The notes below the pieces were generated by a model. That model had not been told where the DNA came from, did no database searches, and was given only the letters and a program-made list of their open reading frames with translations. This document shows positions 1 to 5,677 of a DNA stretch of 5,729 nucleotides, piece by piece; the stretch's first letter is position 1; each line of letters begins with the position of its first letter. The stretch covers positions 1 through 5,729 of the forward strand of contig CALMNY010000165.1 in NCBI GenBank assembly GCA_937872125.1. The letters run 5' to 3'. A program made the translations under genes and the position numbers. The DNA is from an uncultured Candidatus Competibacteraceae bacterium (lineage in GTDB: Bacteria; Pseudomonadota; Gammaproteobacteria; Competibacterales; Competibacteraceae).

Positions 1-151
1 TTTGCAGCTTGGCGGTCTTGGTGTTGGCGCCGCCCAGATACTTCATCACCTGCGGTCCGACCAGACCGGCCAGCAGGCCGAGAATCACCAGCACCACCAG
101 CAGTTCAATCAGGGTGAAACCGCGCACCCGGCGGAGGTTATTTCGTTTCAT
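1..151 (-). CDS. gspG: Type II secretion major pseudopilin GspG, N-terminal 50 codons (partial)
   Basis: GspG is the main subunit of the periplasmic pseudopilus of the type II secretion system. It is inserted in the inner membrane, cleaved and N-methylated by the prepilin peptidase GspO/PilD. The visible part starts at an ATG (151-149) and has a short basic leader, residues 1-11 ending RVRG, then FTLIELLVVLVILGLLAGL. This is the class III signal: cleavage is expected between G11 and F12, and the conserved Glu at +5 is E16. Residues 31-50, VGPQVMKYLGGANTKTAKLQ, follow the usual GspG pattern after the helix and separate it from minor pseudopilins and type IV pilins. The gene runs off the left edge, so the C-terminal domain is not visible. 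It lies 59 nt after gspF, the standard E-F-G order. Only a weak purine stretch (GAACGAG) precedes the ATG. An in-frame TTG directly upstream is a less likely start. Confidence 0.95.
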   Translation of the reverse strand, partial: MKRNNLRRVRGFTLIELLVVLVILGLLAGLVGPQVMKYLGGANTKTAKLQ

Positions 152-187
152 CAACTCGTTCTCACAAAAAGCAGCGGGGGCAGTGGG

Positions 188-208
188 TAGTCCCTAATCC
201 CTGATCCC
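188..208 (+). repeat. Degenerate heptanucleotide tandem repeat between gspF and gspG
   Basis: Three successive 7-base units read on the plus strand as TAGTCCC, TAATCCC and TGATCCC, a TRRTCCC consensus. They lie just 3' of the gspF stop codon (213-211). They differ by single C/T or A/G changes from the perfect TGACCCC heptads at 3135-3155, which lie on the opposite strand, so both arrays look like one repeat family. The array has no inverted symmetry or T-run, so it is not a recognisable terminator. The function is unknown. Confidence 0.6.
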
Positions 209-210
209 CT

Positions 211-1431
211 TCAAAACGCCAACTCGTTCAGGCTGAGGATGGCCACCAGAATAGACATGATGATGCCGGCGATGATCACGCCCAGTCCCAGAATCAGGGC
301 CGGCTCCAGCAGCGTCAGCATCCGCTTGATGGCGGTTTGCACCTCACCATCGTAAGTATCGGCCACTTGCAGCAACATCTCCTGCAACTGGCCGGTTTCC
401 TCGCCGACCCGGATCATTTGCACCGCCAGCCTGGGAAACTCGCCGGCTTCGAGCAGCGGATCGGCCAGGCCCCGGCCGGTTTTGACGTGTTCGGCCACCT
501 CGCCCAGCGCCGTCGCCAACACCTGGTTGCTCAAAGTCTCGCGGACGATGGTCAGGGCGCTCAACAGGGACACGCCGTTACCGAGCAGGGTTCCCAGCGT
601 GCGCGCCAGCCGCGCCGTTTCCACCTTGGCGATCAGATCGCCGAACAGCGGTAAATGCAGGAACCAGCGATCCCAGCGGGCGCGGCTCGCCGGTGCGTTC
701 AACTGCTGGCGCATCGCCGCCGCCAGCACCATCATCACGATGGCTCCAACCCACCAGTAATGCCGAAACCCGTCGCCGATGGCGATCACGATCTGCGTCG
801 CCAGCGGCAATGTCTTGCCGGCATCGGCGAACAGACGCTCAAACTGCGGCACCACGAAGGTCAGCAGGATGATGACCGACAGCGCCGCCACCGTCAGCAG
901 GATGATCGGGTAGATCAACGCCGAAGTCACCGACTCCCGCAACGCCCGTGACCGCTCCAGAAACTCGGTCAGGCGTTTTAACACCGCTTCCAGCGCGCCG
1001 CCCGCCTCGCCGGCGCGGATCATGTTCAAATAAAAGCGCGAGAACACGCCCTGCGCTTCCAGAGCATCAGCCAGCGACGAACCGCCGCGCACCTTCTCCT
1101 GCACCCGCTCCAGCAGAGCTTTATTCTGCTCATCCTGGCCGACGCTCAACAGAATAGTCAGCGCCCGATCCAGCGGCAGACCGGCGTTGAGCAGGCTGGA
1201 CAGTTGCTGGGTCAGGAGCATGATGGATTTTTGCGATAGTGACCGGCGCTTGCTGAATAACGGCTGACTGAAGCCCCCGCGCAACCAGCCGCCCCTGGCC
1301 TCAGTAACCGCCAAAGGCAGCAAACCCTGATCGCGCAGGCGTTCGATAGCGGCTTCTGGCGACGCGGCATCCAGCTCGTCGTGCAGCGTTTCGCCGGCGG
1401 CATCCACCGCTTCATAGCGATAGCGCGGCAC
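211..1431 (-). CDS. gspF: Type II secretion inner-membrane platform protein GspF
   Basis: GspF is the polytopic inner-membrane protein at the base of the secretion machine, where it is thought to pass movement from the GspE ATPase to the growing pseudopilus. The protein has 406 residues, the usual family length. It begins with the typical PRYRYEAVDAAG sequence. It then has two related T2SSF domains, about residues 72-195 and 274-396, each with the helical cytoplasmic pattern (LLNAGLPLDRAL and LLGNGVSLLSAL; MIRAGEAGGALEAVL and MIRVGEETGQLQEML). Three hydrophobic segments are visible at about 171-197, 223-240 and 374-400. The start is GTG (1431-1429), one base after the gspE stop, with AGGAGG six bases upstream, so the two genes are almost certainly translationally coupled. 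No frameshift is seen. A type IV pilus PilC is the main alternative family, but the adjacent gspG supports GspF. Confidence 0.96.
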   Translation of the reverse strand: MPRYRYEAVDAAGETLHDELDAASPEAAIERLRDQGLLPLAVTEARGGWLRGGFSQPLFSKRRSLSQKSIMLLTQQLSSLLNAGLPLDRALTILLSVGQDEQNKALLERVQEKVRGGSSLADALEAQGVFSRFYLNMIRAGEAGGALEAVLKRLTEFLERSRALRESVTSALIYPIILLTVAALSVIILLTFVVPQFERLFADAGKTLPLATQIVIAIGDGFRHYWWVGAIVMMVLAAAMRQQLNAPASRARWDRWFLHLPLFGDLIAKVETARLARTLGTLLGNGVSLLSALTIVRETLSNQVLATALGEVAEHVKTGRGLADPLLEAGEFPRLAVQMIRVGEETGQLQEMLLQVADTYDGEVQTAIKRMLTLLEPALILGLGVIIAGIIMSILVAILSLNELAF

Positions 1432-1432
1432 T

Positions 1433-3130
1433 TTACGCCTCCTGTTCCTGCTGGGTGGTCACCCGCAGCACTTCCTCAATCGTCGTCAGGCCGGCGACCG
1501 CCTTGCGCAGGCCGTCCTCGTACATGGTGTCCATGCCTTCTTTCTGAGCCTCGGCCTGCAATTCGGTGGCGTCGGCGTGCTTGAGCACCATGCGCCGCAG
1601 CGGGTCGCTCATCACCAGAAATTCCATGATCGCCGCCCGCCCCCGATAGCCAGTCCCGCCGCACTGCTCGCAGCCGACAGGTTTGTACAAAATGATCTCG
1701 CGGGCCTTGCTAAAGCGTTGCAACCGCATTTCCTCGACCAGTTCCGGCAAGGCGGGATGCGGCTGGCGGCACTGAGTGCATAACAGCCGCACTAGTCGTT
1801 GCGCCAGGATGCCGCTGATGGTCGAGGTCAGCAGATAATCCTCCACTCCCATGTCGAGCAGGCGGGTGATGCTGCCAGCGGCGTCGTTGGTGTGCAGAGT
1901 GGACAACACCAGATGGCCGGTCAGCGCGGATTGCACGGCGATGCTGGCGGTTTCCAGATCGCGCATTTCGCCGATCATGATCACGTCCGGGTCCTGGCGG
2001 ACGATGGCGCGCAGGGCGTTGGTGAAATTCAGGTTGATCTGCGGCTTGACCTGAATCTGGTTAATACCCTCCAACTGGTATTCCACCGGGTCTTCGACGG
2101 TGAGAATCTTCCGCTCCGGGGTATTGAGCGTTTGCAGCGCCGTGTAAAGCGTGGTGGTTTTACCGCTGCCGGTCGGGCCGGTAACCAGGAGGATGCCATT
2201 GGGCAACTCCAGCACCTCGCGGAACCGCTTGAGGGTGCGCGGGCCGAATCCCAGCACCTCGAAATCCAGCACGACGCTGGCCTTGTCGAGGATGCGCATC
2301 ACCACGCTTTCACCCCACAGGGTCGGCACGGTAGACACGCGCAAATCAATCTCCTTGCCCTGCGCCCGCAACTGAATCCGCCCGTCCTGCGGCAGGCGCC
2401 GTTCGGCGATGTTCAGCTTGGCCATGATCTTGATGCGGGAGATCACCGCCGCCGACAACCGCGACGGCGGCGATTCCACCTCGCGCAGCACACCGTCCAC
2501 CCGGTAGCGGACCTTGAGCCGGTTCTCAAACGGTTCAATGTGAATATCCGAAGCCCGCGACTCCACCGCGCGGGCGATCATCAGGTTGACCAGGCGGATC
2601 ACTGGCGCTTCGCTGGCCAGGTCCTTGAGATGCTGAATCTGTTCCTCGTCAGTCAGATTGTCGGCCAGGCCGATGGCGTCCACGATCTGGCCCATCGCCG
2701 AACGGCCACCGCCGTAGAGTCGTTCGAAGGCCAAATCGAGTTCCGAGGGAATGCCCACGCGCGGAGTGATGGTCTTGCCGGTCGCCAACTGCAACGCCGT
2801 CAGCACGTATTCATCGGTCGGGTTGGACATCGCCACTGTCAGCCCCTGTTCGTCCTCGAACAGGGGAATAACGCGCGAGTCCTTGAGAAAGCGCGGCGAT
2901 ACGCCGCCATTGGTGGCCGGTATTTCGGGATAGTCGCCGGGCCGGACCAGCGGCAGGTTCAGGTGCACAGCCAGCGCCTCGGCCAGATCGCGTTCCGACA
3001 CCAGCCCCAGCTTGACCAGCAGGGTATCCAGTCCTTCGCCAGTGCCCTCCCGCACCCGTCGGGCGCGTTGCAAATCAGCCTCGGCCAGTTTCTGGCGTTC
3101 GACCAGCAGTTCACCTAGATCAACGGACAT
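1433..3130 (-). CDS. gspE: Type II secretion system assembly ATPase GspE
   Basis: GspE is the cytoplasmic hexameric ATPase that powers pseudopilus assembly; it docks on GspL and GspF. The 565-residue protein has an N-terminal GspE-type domain (about 1-150) followed by the secretion ATPase core. Visible motifs are Walker A GPTGSGKTT at 318-326, the Asp box around TVEDPVEYQ at 344-352, Walker B PDVIMIGEMRD at 381-391 (GEMRD where many relatives have GEIRD), and the His box GHLVLSTLHTNDA at 405-417. The zinc-binding tetracysteine is intact: C451 and C454 (CTQC), C487 and C490 (CEQC). The ATG at 3130-3128 gives the expected N-terminus, but no Shine-Dalgarno sequence precedes it because the 22-nt gap after rmlD is filled by a heptad repeat and TTCT. 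PilB-like ATPases are close relatives; the following gspF and gspG make GspE the better call. An in-frame CTA codon at residue 5 is the only one near the start. Confidence 0.97.
   Translation of the reverse strand: MSVDLGELLVERQKLAEADLQRARRVREGTGEGLDTLLVKLGLVSERDLAEALAVHLNLPLVRPGDYPEIPATNGGVSPRFLKDSRVIPLFEDEQGLTVAMSNPTDEYVLTALQLATGKTITPRVGIPSELDLAFERLYGGGRSAMGQIVDAIGLADNLTDEEQIQHLKDLASEAPVIRLVNLMIARAVESRASDIHIEPFENRLKVRYRVDGVLREVESPPSRLSAAVISRIKIMAKLNIAERRLPQDGRIQLRAQGKEIDLRVSTVPTLWGESVVMRILDKASVVLDFEVLGFGPRTLKRFREVLELPNGILLVTGPTGSGKTTTLYTALQTLNTPERKILTVEDPVEYQLEGINQIQVKPQINLNFTNALRAIVRQDPDVIMIGEMRDLETASIAVQSALTGHLVLSTLHTNDAAGSITRLLDMGVEDYLLTSTISGILAQRLVRLLCTQCRQPHPALPELVEEMRLQRFSKAREIILYKPVGCEQCGGTGYRGRAAIMEFLVMSDPLRRMVLKHADATELQAEAQKEGMDTMYEDGLRKAVAGLTTIEEVLRVTTQQEQEA
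1438..1443 (-). promoter_or_regulatory. Ribosome binding site of gspF inside the gspE 3' end
   Basis: On the minus strand the hexamer AGGAGG lies within the last codons of gspE (encoding QEA) and six bases before the GTG at 1431. This perfect Shine-Dalgarno match decides the gspF start despite the non-ATG codon. It implies coupling of gspE and gspF translation. Confidence 0.85.
2843..2866. other. Perfect 10-bp hairpin inside gspE
   Basis: The arms CCCCTGTTCG (2843-2852) and CGAACAGGGG (2857-2866) are exact reverse complements around a 4-base loop. In the gspE mRNA the loop reads AGGA. The hairpin covers codons 89-96 (PLFEDEQG). There is no following U-run, so it is not an intrinsic terminator. 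The structure is directly visible; any role is inference. Confidence 0.5.
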
Positions 3131-3134
3131 AGAA

Positions 3135-3155
3135 GGGGTCAGGGGTCAGGGGTCA
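3135..3155 (-). repeat. Perfect 3x heptanucleotide tandem repeat at the rmlD-gspE junction
   Basis: On the minus strand the unit TGACCCC occurs three times without a mismatch (3155-3149, 3148-3142, 3141-3135). The first TGA is the stop codon of rmlD. The array plus TTCT makes up the whole gap before the gspE ATG at 3130. It resembles short heptanucleotide tandem repeats described in other bacterial genomes, for example the STRR repeats of filamentous cyanobacteria, but I cannot assign it to a named family. Confidence 0.85.
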
Positions 3156-4031
3156 GGCGCCGGACGCTAACAACGCTTCCAACCCGGTTTGCCATGAACG
3201 CGGCCGGATGCCGAACCGGGCGGCCAACCGCGCGCAGTCCAGCATCGAATTAGCGGGCCGGGCGGCGGGAGTCGGGTAGTCGGCGGTAGTGATCGCGGTG
3301 ACGGTTTGGACTCGTAGCGACTCGCGGGCGCGGGCCAGTTCGACAATCGCGCTGGCGAAACCGTGCCAGGTAGTGGCTGGTTCACCGCAATAGTGATAAG
3401 TCCCCCAGTTAGCGTTGGCATCCATCTCCGTGGTGCGCCCCGCCAGTTCCAGCAGGGTATCAGCGATGTCGCCGGCGAAGGTCGGGCCGCCGTGCTGATC
3501 GGCGACCACTCGTAACTCTTCGCGTTCCCGCGCCAACCGCAGGATGGTTTTGACAAAGTTGTGGCCGTGAACGCCAAACACCCAACTCACCCGCAGAATC
3601 ACATGCCGGGACAGTAACCGGCGCACCGCCTCATCGCCCGCCAGTTTGCTCGCGCCGTACACACCCAGCGGCGCGGTGGCGTCATCCTCGACGTAGGGGC
3701 CGGGCTTGCGGCCGTCATAGACATAATCGGTGGAAATATGCAGCAATGGAATTTGCAGGCGGGCGCAGGCGGCAGCCAGATGAGCAGGGCCGTCGCGGTT
3801 GACTGCAAACGCGAGTTCCGGCTCCTGCTCCGCCTTGTCCACGGCGGTGTAGGCGGCGGCATTGATGACAACCTCCGCGTTGCTGGCGGCCAGCGCCCGA
3901 TCCACAGCGGCGGCGTCCGTGATATCCAGTTCGGCCACATCCCAGGCCAGCGCCTCATGGCCAAGCGCCGGTGCGCGCCGGGTCAGTTCCCAGCCCACCT
4001 GGCCCCTGGCCCCGATTACCAGAATTCGCAT
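3153..4031 (-). CDS. rfbD: dTDP-4-dehydrorhamnose reductase RmlD
   Basis: RmlD catalyses the last step of dTDP-L-rhamnose synthesis, the NAD(P)H-dependent reduction of dTDP-4-dehydro-L-rhamnose in the cytoplasm. The 292-residue protein is full length for this extended short-chain dehydrogenase family. The N-terminal Rossmann loop is GARGQVG at 7-13 and the conserved NAAAYTAVDKAE lies at 57-68. The catalytic set is visible: T101 in STDYVYDG and the YxxxK pair Y125/K129 in YGASK. The family segments RVSWVFG (147-153) and GPTFAGDIA (182-190) are also present. The ATG at 4031 has GAGGG seven bases upstream (4043-4039) and lies 14 nt after the rmlC stop. The stop TGA at 3155-3153 is the first three bases of a heptad repeat. 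The C-terminus SWQTGLEALLASGA looks normal, so the repeat does not seem to have extended or cut the protein. Confidence 0.97.
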   Translation of the reverse strand: MRILVIGARGQVGWELTRRAPALGHEALAWDVAELDITDAAAVDRALAASNAEVVINAAAYTAVDKAEQEPELAFAVNRDGPAHLAAACARLQIPLLHISTDYVYDGRKPGPYVEDDATAPLGVYGASKLAGDEAVRRLLSRHVILRVSWVFGVHGHNFVKTILRLAREREELRVVADQHGGPTFAGDIADTLLELAGRTTEMDANANWGTYHYCGEPATTWHGFASAIVELARARESLRVQTVTAITTADYPTPAARPANSMLDCARLAARFGIRPRSWQTGLEALLASGA

Positions 4032-4045
4032 GGCTTAACCCTCGT

Positions 4046-4648
4046 TCAATAATCCCCTCGCCCCTGGCGGGAGAGAGGCTGGGGTGAGGGGGAATCCTCG
4101 TAAACCGGCAACTTTTCAGAGGATTGCGCATTCAGCCGGGGGTTCTGCTGGTCTTTGCCCGACAACGAAACCTCCCGCAGCGGCCAGTCAATGCCGATGT
4201 CGGGATCATCCCAGGCGATGCCCTGCTCCGACTGGGGGTGGTAGTAGTCGGTGCATTTGTAGAAAAAGTCCGCCTCGTCCGACACCACGCAGAAACCGTG
4301 CGCAAAGCCCGGCGGAATATACAATTGCCGGTGATCTACGTCGTCCAGCACACAACCGTACCAGCGCCCGAAACTCGGCGAACCCCGGCGAATGTCCACC
4401 GCCACGTCGAACACGGCGCCGCGCGTGACCCAGACCAGTTTGCCCTGCGGTTGCGTCAACTGATAGTGCAGGCCGCGCAGCACGCCGCGCCGCGAACGCG
4501 AGTGATTATCCTGAACAAAGCGTTCCGGCATCCCCGCCGCGCCATAGCGCGCTGCCTGCCAGGTTTCCATGAAAAACCCACGGACGTCGCCGAACACCTT
4601 CGGCTCCAGCAGTAATACGCCGGGCAGGCCGGTTTCGATCACCTTCAC
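4046..4648 (-). CDS. rfbC: dTDP-4-dehydrorhamnose 3,5-epimerase RmlC with repeat-encoded C-terminal tail
   Basis: RmlC epimerises C3 and C5 of dTDP-4-dehydro-6-deoxy-glucose, the third step of dTDP-L-rhamnose synthesis. It is a cupin-fold dimer. Visible family features are [17 protein letters not shown] (14-30), FVQDNHS (44-50), VLRGLHYQ (56-63) with the likely active-site R58 and H61, GKLV with K70, [15 protein letters not shown] (80-94), the PPGFAHGF cupin segment (112-119) and Y130 in FYKCTDYY. The body ends as usual near ERLPVY-like SEKLPVYE (177-184), about the normal family length. It then continues with D185 and a 15-residue tail, [15 protein letters not shown], encoded by the inverted repeat at 4054-4091. 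The start is GTG (4648-4646), overlapping the rmlA stop as GTGA, with GGAGA eight bases upstream. The tail is visible; that it came from repeat insertion or read-through is inference. Confidence 0.96.
   Translation of the reverse strand: MKVIETGLPGVLLLEPKVFGDVRGFFMETWQAARYGAAGMPERFVQDNHSRSRRGVLRGLHYQLTQPQGKLVWVTRGAVFDVAVDIRRGSPSFGRWYGCVLDDVDHRQLYIPPGFAHGFCVVSDEADFFYKCTDYYHPQSEQGIAWDDPDIGIDWPLREVSLSGKDQQNPRLNAQSSEKLPVYEDSPSPQPLSRQGRGDY
4054..4091. repeat. GC-rich imperfect inverted repeat (REP-like intergenic element) inside the rmlC 3' end
   Basis: The left arm CCCCTCGCCCC (4054-4064) pairs with the right arm GGGGTGAGGGG (4081-4091) with one G-T mismatch, around a 16-base centre. On the minus strand it reads CCCCTCACCCC ... 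GGGGCGAGGGG. Elements of this form are widespread repeated sequences in gammaproteobacterial and other proteobacterial genomes, and their translation as SPSPQPLSR.. at protein ends is a familiar sign of them. Here the element covers codons 186-199 of rmlC and ends just before its stop (4048-4046). It could form a stem in the transcript between rmlC and rmlD. It has no U-run, so it is not a standard terminator. Confidence 0.8.
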
Positions 4649-5529
4649 GATGTGATTCTCCGATCCAGCAGTTCCAACAGATATTGACCGTAACCGCTCT
4701 TGGCCAGCGGCCCGGCCAGGCGCGTCAACTGGGCGTCGTCAATCAAGCCCATCCGCCAGGCGACTTCCTCGGGACAAGCGACTTTCAAACCCTGCCGCTG
4801 CTCCACCACCTGCACGAAATGGGCCGCCGCCAGCAGCGATTCGTGGGTGCCGGTGTCCAGCCAGGCGTAGCCGCGCCCCAGTACCTCGACGTTCAACGCG
4901 CCGCGTTCCAGATAGACCTTGTTGACATCGGTAATTTCCAACTCGCCGCGCGGCGAGGGGCGGATATTTTTAGCGATGTCCACCACGTCGTTGTCGTAGA
5001 AGTACAAGCCCGTCACCGCATAGTTGGACTTGGGCGCTTTGGGCTTTTCCTCGATATCCACCGCCCGGCCGTTGGCGTCGAAGCGGACCACGCCATAGCG
5101 TTCCGGGTCGCGCACGTAATAGCCGAACACGGTAGCGCCCTGGTGGCGGGAAGCCGCCCGGCGCAGCAACGCCGACAGGCCCTGACCATAATAGATATTG
5201 TCGCCGAGGATCAGGCAGGCGGGATCACGCCCGATGAACGTCTCGCCGATCAGAAAAGCTTGCGCCAGTCCATCGGGGCTGGGCTGGACGGCGTACTGGA
5301 AGTTGACGCCCCACTGACTCCCATCGCCCAGCAGGGTCTGGTACGCCTGCTGATCGCGGGGGGTGGTGATAATCAGGATGTCCCGGATAGCCGCCAGCAA
5401 CAGCGTGGCGACCGGGTAGTAAATCATCGGCTTGTCGTAAACCGGCATGAGTTGCTTGCTAACCGAAACGGTCAGCGGGTGCAGCCGGGTGCCGGAACCG
5501 CCAGCGAGAATGATGCCTTTGTATGCCAT
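4645..5529 (-). CDS. rfbA: Glucose-1-phosphate thymidylyltransferase RmlA
   Basis: RmlA joins glucose-1-phosphate and dTTP to give dTDP-glucose and pyrophosphate, the first and usually feedback-inhibited step toward dTDP-L-rhamnose. The nucleotidyltransferase signature [16 protein letters not shown] is at 5-20, with K25 in [18 protein letters not shown]. Other visible motifs are LGDNIYYGQ (108-116) with the metal-binding D110, the EEKPK element (160-164), [10 protein letters not shown] (170-179) and [10 protein letters not shown] (223-232) with D225. The start chosen is the ATG at 5529-5527, giving 294 residues, the normal family length. An open frame to 5634 would add 35 residues unlike the family and begin next to the tRNA terminator. 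Only a weak GGCTGG-like purine run precedes the ATG. The stop TGA overlaps the rmlC GTG. The usual partner rmlB is not next to it in the visible sequence. Confidence 0.97.
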   Translation of the reverse strand: MAYKGIILAGGSGTRLHPLTVSVSKQLMPVYDKPMIYYPVATLLLAAIRDILIITTPRDQQAYQTLLGDGSQWGVNFQYAVQPSPDGLAQAFLIGETFIGRDPACLILGDNIYYGQGLSALLRRAASRHQGATVFGYYVRDPERYGVVRFDANGRAVDIEEKPKAPKSNYAVTGLYFYDNDVVDIAKNIRPSPRGELEITDVNKVYLERGALNVEVLGRGYAWLDTGTHESLLAAAHFVQVVEQRQGLKVACPEEVAWRMGLIDDAQLTRLAGPLAKSGYGQYLLELLDRRITS

Positions 5530-5641
5530 GTTTGCAAGCCAGCCCAATGAGAATTGCTGTCTGTGGTATAAACCAGCGGCGAGGACCGCAGGGTAACCAC
5601 AGGATAGCCGGAACGCTGCAAAATGAAGCCCCAAAACGCGA
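5530..5641 (-). promoter_or_regulatory. Probable promoter region of the rml-gsp gene row
   Basis: The stretch between the tRNA terminator and the rmlA ATG must carry the first promoter of the row if the terminator works. The best -10-like hexamers on the minus strand are TATACC (5570-5565) and TATCCT further upstream (about 5606-5601), each 4 of 6 to the sigma-70 consensus. No convincing -35 box lies 16-18 bases upstream of either. The region is supported by layout; the exact promoter is not. Confidence 0.3.
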
Positions 5642-5668
5642 AAAAGCCCGGCTTTCGACCGGGCTTTT
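5642..5668 (-). terminator. Rho-independent terminator of the tRNA-Leu transcript
   Basis: The minus strand reads AAAAGCCCGG, a 7-base loop, then CCGGGCTTTT with a further T. This is a perfect 10-bp stem with a GC-rich core and a run of five U. It begins 10 bases after the tRNA CCA end and separates the tRNA gene from the rml row. Confidence 0.92.
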
Positions 5669-5677
5669 CCTGCGATC

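Noticed and set aside
2455..2476. GC-rich inverted repeat CGCCGCCG/CGGCGGCG in gspE
   Set aside because: It arises from GC-rich codons for Ser, Pro and Ala (SPPSRLSAA); the loop is long and nothing suggests a structure beyond codon bias.
1799..3118. 439-codon open frame on the plus strand opposite gspE
   Set aside because: It lies in register with the gspE codons, so its stops would need TTA, CTA or TCA codons in gspE, which are rare in a GC-rich gene. It ends exactly at the CTA for Leu5 of gspE. Its product is rich in Gln, His and Arg with no recognisable motif, while gspE is a clear gene.
3999..4012. Tandem CTGGCCC x2, a heptad-like direct repeat at the start of rmlD
   Set aside because: It encodes the GARGQ part of the conserved Rossmann loop, so the repetition follows from the protein sequence and it does not match the TRRYCCC heptads.
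4054..4091. The inverted repeat as a rho-independent terminator between rmlC and rmlD
   Set aside because: There is no U-run after the right arm, the centre is 16 bases, and rmlD follows in 14 nt with a good ribosome binding site.
4684..5550. 288-codon open frame on the plus strand opposite rmlA
   Set aside because: It is also in register with the antisense of a certain gene and is explained by the same codon bias. No family features are seen.
5530..5634. N-terminal extension of rmlA to an upstream ATG at 5634
   Set aside because: The extra 35 residues do not resemble RmlA, whose family starts at [15 protein letters not shown] sequence, and the ATG would lie about 8 bases after the tRNA terminator stem.
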